Shown here piece after piece: positions 10,801-22,593 of a stretch of 64,000 nt of DNA. Position 1 is the stretch's first letter. Each line of letters opens with the position of its first letter. Position numbers and translations under genes: made by a program. Source of the stretch: Chamaecyparis obtusa. Its lineage: Eukaryota > Streptophyta > Pinopsida > Cupressales > Cupressaceae. The notes beneath the pieces were generated by a model. That model did no database searches and was not told the DNA's origin. It was given only the letters and a program-made list of their open reading frames with translations. Location: assembly GCA_027943335.1 (NCBI GenBank), contig BSBK01002802.1, positions 744,001-808,000 on the forward strand, written 5' to 3'.

Positions 10801-13687
10801 TAGGACCTAATTAGGACCTAATTAGACTTAATTCTAGACTAATTAGACCTATTAGGACCAATTAGGACTAATTAGATGCAATTAGGACCAATTAGACCCA
10901 ATTAGGACCAATTAAGACCTAATTAGACCCAATTAGAACTAATTAGGACCTAATTAGACTTAATTAAAGACCAATTAGACATAATATGAACCTATTATGA
11001 CCTATTAGGACCCAATTAGACTTAATCAGACCAATTAGGACCTAATTAGACATAATATCAACCTATTATGACCTATTAGGACCTAATTAGACATAATATG
11101 AACCTATTGTGACCCATTAGTGTGTGCTCTAAATGTGTCACACTTCTATGAATCATTACATGCAAGGAAACTCAAGAATGAGCCCTCACAAATCGATCCA
11201 TAGCTCCCTAGGCATGGAGTGCAAGGGTTTTTAAGAATGCTCTCAGCTAGAGCTATTTAGCCTATAACCTTGCTAGTAAACCATGCAATGGGAGATTCAA
11301 TGAAGACAAGGGCAAGAATGCCAATATCCTCAAGAATCAAGAATGAAAATGCAATGCAATGCTATGCTAGAAATGGAAATGCAAGCTAAGCTATGAAAGG
11401 AAATATGCAAGTGTTACAACCCAAGCTAATTAATCTATGTGAGCTAATCTAGAGCATAGAAATGAAGCTAATCTAAGAAAGCATAAATATGAAGCTAAGC
11501 TAAGAATGCAAGAATGAGATGTAGAATGCAAGAATGCTCCAAATCTCCAAAAGCTCCAAAGTGTACCTAGAAAACCTGCAGCATAATATTAGCATAAAAA
11601 GTTGGGGATCTAGAATGAAGAAGAGAGCTCTTCTTTTATAGGAAATGAGGAGAAATGGACCATGGAGATTAAGAGGCAAAAGATTTAATCAACGGTGGAG
11701 CTTAAAAGAGGAGCAATCCATGTGCACAAGTATCCTCCAATACGAAAATAGGAGTTGACTTTTGTGTCCATATGAGACAAAAAGTGTTTTTTCCCTTTTT
11801 ATAAAATAAGAATAATGCTTTATTTGTGCAACTTAGGATAAGAGGAAAAGTGGGGGCTTTTTATTTATTAAAAGGGGAGGGAATATTCCTTTTAATAAAT
11901 AAAGACTTAGGAATAAGATGGTTAGCCCATAGAAAATAATCAAATAAATGATAGAGCTAGGATTTGATCAAGAATAAGCAATTTATGATTTAGCAAAAGG
12001 GGCTAATAGTCTAGATGACCATTTTTGGGTGTATACAATTAGGACCCAATTAAACTTAATTAGACCAATTAGGACCTAATTAGACATAATATGAACCTAT
12101 TAGGACCTAATTAGACTCAATTAGACCAATTAGAACCTAATTAGACTTAATTATAGATTAATTAGACGTATTAGGACCAATTAGGACTAATTAGGACCTA
12201 ATTAGACCCAATTAGAACTAATCAGGACCTAATTAGACTTAATTAAAGACCAATTAGGACCCCAATTAGACTTAATTAGACCAATTAGGACCTAATTGGA
12301 CATAATATGAACCAATTAGGACCTAATTAGACTTAATTAGACCAATTAGGACCTAATTAGACATAATATGAACCTATTAGGACCTAATATGACCTATTAG
12401 GACCTAACTAGACTCAATTAGACCTAATTAGGACCTAATTAAACTTAATTCTAGACTAATTAGACCTATTAGGACTAATTAGACCCAATTAGGACCTATT
12501 AGGACCAATTAGGACTAATTCAGACCAATTAGGACCTATTTAGACCCAATTAGAACTAATTAGGACCTAATTAGACTTAATTAAAGACTAATTAGACATA
12601 ATATGAACCTTTTATGACCTATTAGAACCTAATTAGACTTAATTAGACCAATTAGGACCTAATTAGAAATAATATGAACCTATTAGGACCTATTAGGACC
12701 CAATTAGACTTAATTAGACCAATTAGGACCTAATTAGACATAATATGAACTTATTAGGACCTAATATGACCTAATTAGACTCAATTAGGACCAATTAGGA
12801 CCAATTAGGACTAATTAGGATGCAAGAGAGTAGACAAAACAAGATCTCTGCATTCAGTTATGAGTACAGATAGTAATGTGCGGTCATTGTACACTAGAGA
12901 TTACTTATACTTTTGTTATGACTGCATTTCTGAAAACTATGACGAATGTATCAACCAAAAATGTGGATATGTTAGTGAATGGAATTTGATTCCACTAGAT
13001 GCCACAAACACAAATGATGAAGTTCATGATGAAAACTTTGACGATATTCCATTGATTTCTACAGATTATGACCATATTTCAGGTTTGATCAAAATTGGTA
13101 CGTGTTTGTTTATGTACATGTTTAAAAATGATTCATAAAATCAATTCATAAATAAATTTTGTTTAATTTATATTTACAAACCTCAAATTAAAAGTTCACT
13201 TTAAATGCAGGACATATTTTTGCAGTAGTAGCAGAGCCTGGAAATGTGGAAGGTGTTAGTTACTATTTATTACGCTGTTGTAAGGAGAGGATGAAGCTAA
13301 CACAGAATGAAACAAGAAATGGAATTATGTTTGCCATAGGTTCTAGTATTGTATTTAAGTCTCACACCCTGTATTAAACTTGAGTGAGATCCAACTTCCA
13401 ATTTTCTTATACATTTGTTTATATGGTTAATTTCACATCTATATATATTTAACATTGTTGAACTTGTTTGTGCAAGTTCAGTTGTTGTGCAAGGAACATA
13501 TTTGAAGAAAATCAAAATACTTAAACATGGGATTCATTTTGTTGATAATCAACCTAACAATAAGGTTTATCAGTATAGCCATCTTGTAATTGCCACTGTC
13601 CTATCTCTTCTTCCTGTGACAAGATGTGGCATTCGTAAGTGGAGACTTGATACTAATGACAATGAGAGAATATTAAATGTTATTTGA
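7893..13687 (+). CDS. Transposase-like gene, C-terminal half, four exons
   Basis: Exons 7893-8004, 12858-13097, 13211-13345 and 13482-13687 join in one frame of about 230 residues, and every intron is phase 1. Borders are CAAG/GTATGT, CATTCAG, ATTG/GTACGT, ATGCAG and TTCAG; the exon 3 donor is weak (13345, or 13339 instead). Exon 1 encodes a basic start (MMGNKKRRLNKSTRH) like that of the minus-strand relative at 2417. Exon 2 has a cysteine-bearing segment (YLYFCYDCISENYDEC), exon 3 GHIFAVVAEP, exon 4 VVQGTYLKKIK. From memory these match the C-terminal region of the family, downstream of the SDGC and GHGKG motifs. The predicted protein therefore lacks the presumed catalytic core: either a deleted copy, or a domesticated or regulatory derivative. 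Intron 1 (4.85 kb) is almost all satellite plus a solo LTR. No in-frame stop is seen. Expression is unknown. Confidence 0.6.
8092..11120. repeat. GGACCTAATTA-type minisatellite, left block
   Basis: A dense array of degenerate 10-11 bp units alternating AATTAGGACC(T), AATTAGACCT and TATTAGGACC. Longer composite repeats are visible, for example stretches with ACCTAATTAGACTCAATT. The plus strand has many more A and C than T and G, a marked strand skew. It sits inside intron 1 of the plus-strand transposase-like gene and continues after the solo LTR. There is no coding potential. Confidence 0.95.
11121..12037 (-). mobile_element. Solo LTR related to element A, with 5-bp target duplication
   Basis: A 917-bp sequence starting TGTGTGCTC and ending GTGTATACA. 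It is flanked by ATTAG at 11116-11120 and again at 12038-12042, a perfect 5-bp target-site duplication inside the satellite. It resembles the LTRs of element A (shared stretches include GAATGAAGAAGAGAGCTCT and TGCACAAGTATCCTCCAATA). Read on the minus strand it has a TATA box (CTATAAAAG, at 11634-11641) upstream of the presumed transcription start. No internal region is present, so unequal recombination between two LTRs is the likely origin. Confidence 0.9.
12043..12830. repeat. GGACCTAATTA-type minisatellite, right block
   Basis: Continuation of the array to the right of the solo LTR, with the same units (AATTAGGACCT, AATTAGACATAATATGAACCT). It ends about 25 bases before the exon 2 acceptor at 12857, so the satellite reaches almost to the splice site. 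Confidence 0.95.
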
Positions 13688-14599
13688 GAGAGAGATGAAC
13701 CACTTGATGTGGACTAAATCATGCATAAAATATGATTTGTACTAAATTTGACTTGGGCGAGACTAGAGGTTTTCTTAGCTCCATTATTTCCTACTAGTGC
13801 CCATAATGAATGGAGCAATTAAATTAAAAATTTATAATATAGATTTAGAAAATGTCTTACAAGTGGATATGATATATTAATTATCTACCTAAATATGAAG
13901 TACTCTAACTTTGGAATATGAATGTGTGTACATTGAATTTGCATGTTACATTAGGACGTGCATGTTTTAAATATAAAATCTACTTGAAGAACAACAACAT
14001 TAAATTAAAAGTACGTGCACAACTATTATCGAATGCACATTTAAATATAAGTAAGATTCAATCAAACATCTAGGTCTCAATTATATAGCTCACATGTGTC
14101 AAATTTACATCATTCATAACTTTCATAAACATGTACAATCAAACATCTTTCATGTGTTGAATCAAACACATGTACATATAAATTTAAAACATAAAATTCA
14201 TATATAATCCAACATGTACACATGTATGTAATCTATTAAAAGTATTGAATTTACATTTATAAATTTAAAAACACATAAATTGAATTTACTTATATTGAAA
14301 TCACATGAACTCATGAAGAATCAAACATGTGTAAAATTTCATCACACATGCACAAATATCTAGATTGAAAGTATATTTCTAACATACAAGAAACATCAAT
14401 CATGTGTAAATCAAGTATTATAAATATGAAACATATGGATCAATCATGTGTCAAACATTCTATCAAAAAGGTCTAGAAATGAAATAGAACATCAAACACA
14501 TCAATCGACTATAGAGTCTAGAAATGAAATATAGTTCATCAAACACATGTGAATATATATATGTAATATGAAAAATGTCTAGATCAAATATGAAAGTTC
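13688..14599. other. AT-rich intergenic DNA
   Basis: No gene recognised. It contains many irregular copies of short words such as AATCAAACATGTGT and AACACATGT, suggesting an old degenerate repeat. It is the 3' flank of both convergent genes at 13687 (plus) and 14600 (minus). Confidence 0.5.
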
Positions 14600-15740
14600 T
14601 TAGGACTTGTCATAATGACTCCTCACTAAGCGGTCAGACCCAGAGTGACTATCATGTTGTGAAGGATGTGCAGATCCCTACAGAGAAAGAGATATATAAA
14701 TTAATATATAAACATTGTACACATCTTAATTTTGATAAAATATTGTACAAGAGAACATGTTATAAAGTGTGTACACACATTAATAAATTAAAAACTCACC
14801 TGTCCACTACTGATGTCATCATCGTGTGAGTCCCGACAACGTACATGATCAATGCTCAAAGAAGGAGTAATAAGAGGCATATCCTGGTAGACAAAAAATA
14901 TATCATATATATACATGTACATATATATATATATAAATTGTTTGAAATTTTGAAAATAAATAAGTTAAATTGTAATATTAAATATATATAATCTGATTTA
15001 TACCTATGTAGGTGGTGGAACTGATAGTACTCAGACTCCCTAGCCTCGATCCTATCAACCAAGGTATTAAGATTTTGTTGTGTCTGGTCCAAGCTCAACT
15101 CTGCATCTACAACATGAGTAGATCGCACATGCCTCTCTAATGATGAATGCAATGGACTGACCAAATGTGTCAAAAAATCTAGATAACCCGTAGTGGTCAT
15201 GCTGAAGTCAACATTATCAAGGCCAACATCAAAGAACTAGTTCCCTGCACTGACTGAAGGGTCTATATGTTGTGCCTCTCCCTGTGCAACAATAGAGTGG
15301 TCAGTAGGTGAATCCTCATGAGCATTGCCACTATGGCCATGGTCTAGGTGAGAAGGATGTGGCTGAGCATATCTGACAATACCCACACAAGATCTAACAT
15401 ATGATATGGGGATATCATGCTCTGCTACTATAAATGCATATGCATCCAATAGATCCTCAACCAAACTAGTCAATTTGACATGTTTCATCTCTCTTGTAAG
15501 TCCCTCCAGGATAGAAAGTGAAGGGATGCCTACTGCACTATACATGTCATGTGCAATCCTGCTAGAGGGTGCTCCACCTGATGATCTAGAGTGTCATTGA
15601 GACATCAGGTACTAACTAACCTAATCACTAGATATGGATGCAACAACTGCTACAATGTCCCCCACACAATCAACCACACCTCGAAGCTGGGTGCTACGAA
15701 TAACATCATCTGTAACAAGACCCAATGAAGGAGCTATAGT
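14600..15740 (-). pseudogene. Unrecognised multi-exon gene, 3' part, interrupted by element A
   Basis: Minus-strand exon-like segments. The last exon (14677-14600) ends in TAA. The preceding one (14883-14800) joins it in phase 0 across GGACAG/GTGAGT and a polypyrimidine-CTGTAG acceptor. A larger open segment (about 15590-15004) has an in-frame TAG near 15238 and includes GLTREMKHVKLTSLVEDLL and DIPISYVRSCVGIVRYA. Its donor does not join the next exon in frame, so I mark the gene broken. A further piece at 15740-15625 reads SLGLVTDDVIRSTQLRG and ends exactly where the LTR of element A begins, so the insertion probably destroyed the gene. I do not recognise the family. The His/Ser-rich C-terminus and several conventional splice sites argue for real coding origin, possibly an old DNA transposon. 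Confidence 0.4.
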
Positions 15741-16722
15741 TGTACACACTAAAATGGTGCACTTCTATGAACCATTACATGCAAGGTTGCTCAAGAATGA
15801 GGCCTCACAAAGTGGCTCATAGCTCTTTATGCATGGAGTTGCAAGGGACTATGGTGTATTTGCTCTCAGCTAGAGCTACAAGCTTGTGACCTTGCTAGTC
15901 AACCACACAATGAGAGATTAAAATGAGGACAAGGGCAAGAGTGCCAATATCCTCAAGAATCACTATGAAAATGCAATGCAATGCAAACCAGTCTATGGAA
16001 ATGAAAATGCAATGCAACTAAGCTATGAAATGGAAAGAACAAGTGTTACAAATCCTTCCTATTAAGCTATGTGAGGTTATGTTATTGCATAAAGGAAAAT
16101 CTAAGCTATGAAAGCCATGAAAAATGAAACTACTTATGCAAGAATATAAACTAAACTATGAAGCAAATGAAGAAATCTAAAGTAAGATACAACAATGATC
16201 TCTAAAAAGCTTCAAAGTCTTCAAGGATTCCTGCAGCATAAGGTTAGCATAAAATGTGATGATCTAGAATGAAGAAGAGAGCTCTCATTTTAAAGGAAAT
16301 GCAAAGGAATGGGCCATCGAGATTAAGAGGCAAAAAGACTTAATCAGTAGTGGAGCTTAAAAGAGGAGCGATCTATGTGCACAAGTATCCTCCAATAGGA
16401 ATTGACTTTGTGTCCATGTGAGACAAAAGTGCTTTTTTCCTTTTTGTAAAATAGGAATAATGCTTTATTTGTGCAACTTAGGACAAGAGGAAAGGTGGGG
16501 CTTTTTATTTAATCCAAAGGGGAGGAAATATTCCTTTTAATCAAATAAAAACTTAGGATAAATGATTAGCCCATAGGATAAAATCCAATATATGATCGAA
16601 ATTAAGATTTGATCAAGAAATTGATAATGTTGAAAATATTGATTATTGATAAAACTGATTCAGGGTTGATAAATCAAATAAATGGGGTCCAAAGTCTAGG
16701 CGACCATTTTAGGGTGCATACA
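15741..16722 (-). repeat. Element A 3' LTR, complete
   Basis: 982 bp with TGTACAC at the left edge and GCATACA at the right edge, i.e. TG...CA termini. The same sequence reappears at 31874-32307. On the minus strand a weak TATA-like CTTTAAAATG lies near 16285-16295. The family relation to the solo LTR at 11121 is clear from long shared stretches. Confidence 0.95.
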
Positions 16723-16740
16723 TTTTCCCCTCTTTGACCA
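16723..16740 (-). promoter_or_regulatory. Element A polypurine tract
   Basis: Directly inside the 3' LTR, the minus strand reads GGTCAAAGAGGGGAAAA, a purine run ending at the LTR border. This is where plus-strand DNA synthesis is primed. Element B has the equivalent CCAAAGAGGGGCATT. Confidence 0.85.
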
Positions 16741-16742
16741 AT

Positions 16743-16900
16743 GTGTGATCGATCTGGGAACACATGCAGTCAAAGAAGAATTGAAATGTGAGATCGATCT
16801 GGGATCACAAGACAACTCAAATGTGAGGTCGATTCAGGATCACATCCAGACAAACATAGACAAAGGCCTTTGAACATGAGGTCGATTCGGGATCACATTC
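16743..16900. repeat. Four copies of a TGTGAGATCGATCTGGGATCACA motif
   Basis: Near 16743, 16789, 16824 and 16873, about 35-50 bp apart, are variants of a 23-bp partly palindromic word (TGTGA..TCGAT...GATCACA). They lie just inside the polypurine tract and upstream of the PMD promoter. Function unknown; a binding-site array is possible. Confidence 0.7.
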
Positions 16901-17436
16901 AAAGTAAGAGATAAGAATCTCAAATTTGAGTAAAAGCTCACAAAAGATGTCTGAATAAAGAGAATCAAGGAATCAGGGATGAGGATCCCATAAATACTGC
17001 CCCCTTGGAATCAAAATTGAAATCAAGTAGAGGAGAGACAACAAATTGATAAAGATTTGATCAAATCAGAATGAAATCATAATCAAATGTAAAGGTCAAT
17101 AGGGTAACCATTAAAACATGCCCCAGCCTGACTGAGAAAGATGCAGTCAAATGTGAGAAAGGAGTGAATTGAATGAAGATGAATGAAAGACTAGAAGTGT
17201 GGAAGACATGGAAATGAAGAAATGAAGATGCCCCAACAAGGATTGAAGGATTAGGCCTCAAAAGATTTATCCAACTGCACAGAAGAAGGTGAAAATTGAA
17301 ATGCAATTTTGACTATCAAGATGACCTCAGATTTCAATTTTGAGTCCAAAAATGGATCTAGGACGTCGAATTTAGCTAGGGGTGCAATTTTTGCACAATT
17401 TTGAGGTGTTTTGAAAATGGGTCAAAAAGTCAAAAT

Positions 17437-17449
17437 GCTATAAAAGGGG
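17437..17449 (+). promoter_or_regulatory. TATA box of the element A PMD gene
   Basis: GCTATAAAAGGGG about 80 bases upstream of the ATG at 17522, on the strand opposite to gag-pol. Element B has a TATA-like sequence at the same distance from its PMD start. This suggests the PMD gene has its own promoter inside the retrotransposon. Confidence 0.65.
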
Positions 17450-17521
17450 TGAAAATGTCATTTTTAAAAATCATTTATCTTGTAGTGATTTGAGAATTTT
17501 CAGAGCTTGGAGAGAGAGAAT

Positions 17522-19829
17522 ATGGCCCAGCAAGCAGGAGTTCCCATCCACAGGCATCGATTCGAATGTGCCCAGTTGCACAACCGGCCACCACACTATC
17601 CTGCCCCGGTATGTTTTCGAAAAACTCACTATTTTTGAGTCATTTAATACCTTTTGAGCACGTTTTGAAAATATTTTAAAATTTCAAATTGTAAGTTAGG
17701 CAAAATATCACGCGATACTTTATAAGTATCGCGCCCTTTGGGGATAAATATCATGCGATACTTCGTGGGTCCCCAAAGTATTGCGCGAGTATAGGCACCA
17801 GTATTGCACGATACTAGGCGAAATATCACACGATACCGGGTGAAGTATCACATGACCCAAAGTATATTGCACCACTATAGGGAGAAGTATCACATGATAC
17901 TTCTCCAAAAAAGCAGTAGCGCCCAAGTGTAAAATTTGAATTTTCAAGTTTTTGTAAGCAAAAAATGACATGGGTCCAGACAATATTAGGTATTTAAAGA
18001 TGTGTTAGACTAATTGTTAGGCAACCATCATGATATGTTCTAACAACTGGCTTGGTTTAATGGCTTGTAGGAGGTCTTTCCAGCGCTGATCATCAGAGCA
18101 TCGAAGGTGACTGGGCTGAGGTGTGTCTAAGATCTAGATGATCTAGGCAATGCTGACATTAGGACTATGGGATTCAGGTACCTACTGAGATTCCCAGACA
18201 TTAGAGCTGACCATGGGTTGTTGACTATGCTTACCGAGAGATGGCATAGCGAGCACAACACCTTCCATCTTCCCACAGGCAAGGCATCCATCACGCTAGA
18301 GGATGTGTACCAAATCCTACGAGTGCCATGTCACAGTGAGCCTGTAAGTATAATCATGTTGTTAAATAGTGTAAGTGTAATATTTCCATATGATGAAAAT
18401 TAACATGATTCATGTGATGGCACAGGTATAATATGATTAGGATGTGACCGAGGGGTGACGAATGATCTAGGAGATGTTCCAGGATGTGACTATCCTTGAT
18501 CGGCATGTCAGCTGAGAGAGGCTGGTAGAGGATTTCGGTAGAGATTTCTCGGTGCCATGTATTGTGGCATCGATCATTTCATAGATCCTGATGACTGATC
18601 GTAGTCAAAAGGGATTCCCGCTCAGATGGGCCAGGCTACTGATGGACTTGGTAGGCAGACCTCGTCGGATGGCATGGGGACCAGCCATTCTGGTGGAGAT
18701 GTATCATGAGCTACACGAGATCGTGTACAGGGACAGCTGGTCGTGGGTGTGCGGTGCCATCCTGGCACAGGTGTGGGTGTGGGAGCACATCACGGTGATG
18801 CACCTGAGGGTTCAGCCGAGGGAGAGGAGATACCCATACATATATAGATATGTGGGGTTCATATCACATGCTCATAGTGGGGATGTGACATACTACCGGA
18901 GGATCCTGGATGAGGTGGCAGCTTTCACATGGAGGCCATACAGGGATGTGGAGGGGTGGAGTGATGCAGATGACGAGCTGAGTTATATGTTGTGCACTCG
19001 GCCATTAGTAGGCTGACACCCAGAGATTGTAGAGATATTTTGCATCACTTAGGTATGGCGGCAGTTTGGGAGGCAGCAACGGGTCTCGACAGAGACCACT
19101 ACATACGCTTGAGTCAGGGATGAGGAGGGACATGGGTGGCTACCCATGTTAGACTACCAGTAGGTGGTTGCAGAGACAGATGGGATCAAGAGCAAGCCCT
19201 GGGAGTATCACCCAGATGTGGTAGATGCAGGGGCCGATGTAGCATATAGGGTAGAGCGGTGAAGGATGTCGTTCCCTCGGTTTACAATACCAAATGCTTA
19301 AGTACCAGTACAGGGGGGAGATGGAGGAGATGGAGGGGATAGAGGAGATGGAGGAGATGGCGGGAGGGGGAGAGGGAGGATGATGGAGAGAGGGGAGGGA
19401 TCTAGATCAGGTGGCCAAAAATGGTCACGGGGACAGAGATTGGCAACACCTAAGGATGAGGCAAGACCAGCTCGCCGACAGGCAGAGGCACAGCAGGATT
19501 AGCCTGCAGGTGGAGATGATCTGAGAGTGAGGATATAGGCTCTCGAGGCTAAGATATTGTAGCTCAAGATTACTATAGAAGTGAGAGAGCAGAAGCTCAC
19601 TGATCAGAGAGTAGAGATAGAGCGTCGGGAGAGGCAGCTACAGGTTGCCCTGGCCAAGAGACAGAGAGAGGTAGCACGAGTTGCATATTATTATGGCCTC
19701 TACATTCAGGCAGTCCCAGAGGATCGGAGAGCACCATCATACTCTGCCATAGTGGGTAGATCAGATGTAGTTCCTGATCCAACACCACCTCCACCAGCAC
19801 CAGGACATGAGGGGGGCAGTCAGTCTTAG
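17522..19829 (+). pseudogene. Plant mobile domain (PMD) gene of element A, decayed
   Basis: Convergent to gag-pol. Exon 1 (17522-17608, 29 codons, VPIHRHRFECAQLHNRPP) ends at CCCCG/GTATGT in phase 0. Exon 2 starts at 18071 after TTGTAG and carries the PMD signature: GLLTMLTERWHSEHNTFHLP, then ITLEDVYQILRVP, then WGPAILVEMYHELHEIVYR and WVWEHITVMHL. A possible second intron begins with GTAAGT near 18345. A Gly-rich stretch, a likely coiled coil (about 19590-19680) and a Pro-rich tail follow. Many in-frame stops, mainly TAG and TGA, show decay. PMD proteins of the MAIN/MAIL1 group are nuclear factors linked to silencing and gene expression in plants, and PMDs also occur in transposons. Here the role is inferred. 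Homology to the element B gene covers exon structure and sequence. Confidence 0.82.
17706..17900. repeat. Element A motif cluster in PMD intron 1 (TATCRYRYGATA)
   Basis: Exact matches to TATCRYRYGATA at 17706-17717, 17749-17760, 17824-17835 and 17888-17899, with many one-off variants between them (AGTATCGCGCC, AGTATTGCACGATAC). The same word recurs in the gag-pol leader of the same element at 30027, 30079, 31721 and 31744. The motif is nearly palindromic. Confidence 0.85.
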
Positions 19830-21185
19830 GGTTTTGAGTTAGATTTTAGACATAGCTTGAGACATTGATCCAGATTTTGGGATCCCATATTGTATATTGT
19901 ATCATGACATTGATGTATATATGAGATTATTGGATATTCGATAGATCATGTGTTTTATGTCTCACTGGTGATGGAGGTATCAATTTATGTATATTGTCTT
20001 GTCATTTTGCTCAAAATGTTTATGTATATGCTCATGTATGTTCTCTCTCATAGATGTATGTTTAATTCTCATGTGTATGATATAGACTCATGTTTCTGAA
20101 AATGACAATTGTGATATAGATATGATGATATGATTAACCCCTTGTGATGAACAGGAATGGGTTCAAGATGAAAAAGACAAGGAGTGAAAGACATGATCGA
20201 GAAGAAGGAAAGGTGAGCGCAGTTGACTGACAAGTCCACGTAAGATGAAAAGGAGAGCTCTCTCCATATGCAAGATGCAAAACTAATCTAACATGAACCT
20301 AGGAATGCAAGCTACTATGAAAAGTGGTTGACTTGCAAGGTCACAATGCTTATAGACATCTAATTATCATCATCGAGCATTATTGGTAGCGTCGTAAGAT
20401 CATACAATGGACACTAGCATAACTATGTGGATAAGAATATGATCTTTATTAGATAGAAATGTGGAAATCCCACCTAGGCATCAAAGATATGTAGGTCCAG
20501 ATGACTAATGCAATGAGATCACCTAAATTTGATATAGCGAGATTATGCTTGTATCAAGACACATCAAAGTCAGGATAACTAGAAGCATGCACTCACAAAA
20601 CAGTCAAGGATAATACCTTGTCAATCCATAGTGTCAAGTAAGACTAGCATAAATGCTCATGACAGTTAGGATCAACAAAATATACCCATAAGCAAATAAA
20701 GAAAGAAAAAATGTTCTCATACCCTCAGTCTTCTAGCTCTGCATCATCAAAAACTTCTCAGGGAGAGACCACTCATTAAAGAAATCCTCATAGATAGCAC
20801 ACAAAGAAAAATATAAAGTCAACATATCTCAAGCGAGTTGATTGTTTAAGTGCGTGTGTGTTGGTCATAGAGTCAGAATCTGATCATTGCATCTAAAAAG
20901 GAGAAATATCACATCAAACTTAGACTATTGGGTAATATATCTGATAAGTGTTAAGAAACACTCGACGCAAGGGTAGTGTTGAAAAACACTATTTGGGGTG
21001 GTGTTTGAAAAACACTTGATTGTGAAATGCCCCAAGAGACAAATGCACCAAAAGGACCTATGCTAATAGGTATGCCCCCTAGACAAAGACAAAGACCAAT
21101 TCCAGATCAAGTCAAATAAGGTCAAGGCATGATGGAAAGTGGCTAAGTGTCGAGGATGCATGCTAACAAATAGGGGTGCAAAGGC
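19830..21185. other. Element A spacer between convergent genes
   Basis: Noncoding. Parts look weakly homologous to the same region of element B (for example the ATCATCGAGCATT vicinity near 20370 against ATCATTGAGCATT near 52676). No ORF is supported. Confidence 0.6.
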
Positions 21186-21330
21186 CGCAAGTAGCACCTG
21201 TTTCCAGGTTTTCACCACTTGGATTCTTTTTTTATCATTTTTTCATTTTTTTGTATTTTTGCTACCAAGGCGCCTGTTTCCAGGTTTTCACCAAGGCACT
21301 TTTTATATTTTATTTTTTTTGAATTTTTGA
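21186..21330. terminator. Conserved GGTTTTCACCAAGGCAC block, possible bidirectional 3' end
   Basis: Two copies of CCTGTTTCCAGGTTTTCACC separated and followed by long T tracts (A tracts on the minus strand). It lies just beyond the gag-pol stop and beyond the PMD gene, so a shared transcript end or polyadenylation region is plausible. The same block is present in element B (53636-53830) and, in the opposite orientation, in element C (47640-47765). The terminator role is inference; the conservation is visible. Confidence 0.5.
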
Positions 21331-21472
21331 ATTTTTGATTTTTTTGTATTTTTTTCAGGACTGTATATGCTTTTTAGGATTTTTTCAACATCATATATGA
21401 ATTTTTTTTGGAATTTTTTGTTTTCAGGATCCATAAATATGTACAGAGGATGCCCCCAGATAGAAATGGGCA

Positions 21473-22573
21473 TTAAGAGTAGAACTTCTTGAGGTGCAAA
21501 ATGTTGATGGGATCAGGGAGCTGTTCTCCATCTGGATCTGACAGTAAATATGCACCTGTACCAAAAGCAGCTGTGATGACATATGGTCCAAGCCAGTTAG
21601 GTTCAAACTTACCCTTTTGTTCTCTGTTCTGTTGGTTCTTAGGGTTCTCTTGCAAAACAAGATCACCTATTTGAAATTCTCTAGGGTGAACCTTCTTGTT
21701 GAATGCCTTGGACATACGCTTTTGATACACTCTTATATGATCAAAGGAAGCCTTACGCTTCTCATCTAAAAGTTCTAGTTCCTGTAACCTCATGGCGCGG
21801 TAATCCTCATCTGTTATCAATCCTTTGAGTGAGACTCTGAGTGATGGGATCTCTACTTCTAAAGGTAATACTACTTCAGCACCATAGGTAAGGGAAAAAG
21901 GTGTGGCTCTTGTAGGTGTGCGAATGCTTGATCTGTAAGCCCATAGTGCTGGATTGATTTGCAAGTGCCAATCCCTACCATTCTTGTGCACTGTCCTATG
22001 AAGAATTTTAAGAATGGTTTTATTAGAGGCTTCCGCCTATCCGTTTCCCTGTGGAAAATAGATGGAGGACCAGTGTTGCTTAATTTTAAACTTCTTGCAT
22101 AAATGCTTTAGGTCCTTATTCTTGAATTGACCTCCGTTATCAGTGATAATCTCAGAAGGCACTCCAAATCGGCAAATAATATGATTCAAGATGAACAAAG
22201 AGATAGTCTTCCTTGAAGCAATAGAAAGTGGCACAGCTTCCACCCATTTTGTGAAGTAGTCAGTGGCAGTAATAATGAACTTATGTCCACCTGATGAGTT
22301 GGGATGAATTTGCCCAACTAGATCAAAGGCCCAGCGCTGAAATGGCCAATGAGAAACAAAAGGGATCAGATCCCTACCTGGAGCATGAATCAGGTTTCCA
22401 TGTTTCTGACATTTTTCACATGACTTAGCAAAGGCTACTGAATCTATCTGCATTGTGGGCCAATAATATCCCACCCTAAGCAACCTTCGAGCCATGGCAA
22501 GACCATTAGAATGTCCACCACAAATGCCCTCGTGGATGTCAACTAACACTTGGTTGGATTCCTCCTTTTCCAA
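21473..22573 (-). pseudogene. Element A integrase
   Basis: Zinc-binding HHCC region (end visible as KCQKHGNLIHAP), then the catalytic core: FDLVGQ (first Asp), ITDNGGQF (second Asp), and the Glu in AEA just after an in-frame TAG that directly follows PQGNG. The C-terminal part has WHLQINPALWAYRSSIRTP and a GDLVLQENPKN/GPYVI region typical of gypsy integrases. All three catalytic residues are present, but the stop splits the protein. The TAG fits a C-to-T change of a Gln codon. Confidence 0.88.
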
Positions 22574-22593
22574 GCACCTAAGGAGCGTCCCAT

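Noticed and set aside
8092..12830. Telomere-like or centromeric repeat
   Set aside because: The unit AATTAGGACCT differs from TTTAGGG, and the array lies inside an intron-like interval.
14575..14829. 84-codon plus-strand ORF
   Set aside because: It is antisense to minus-strand exons that have matching splice sites and a stop, so I treat it as a shadow frame.
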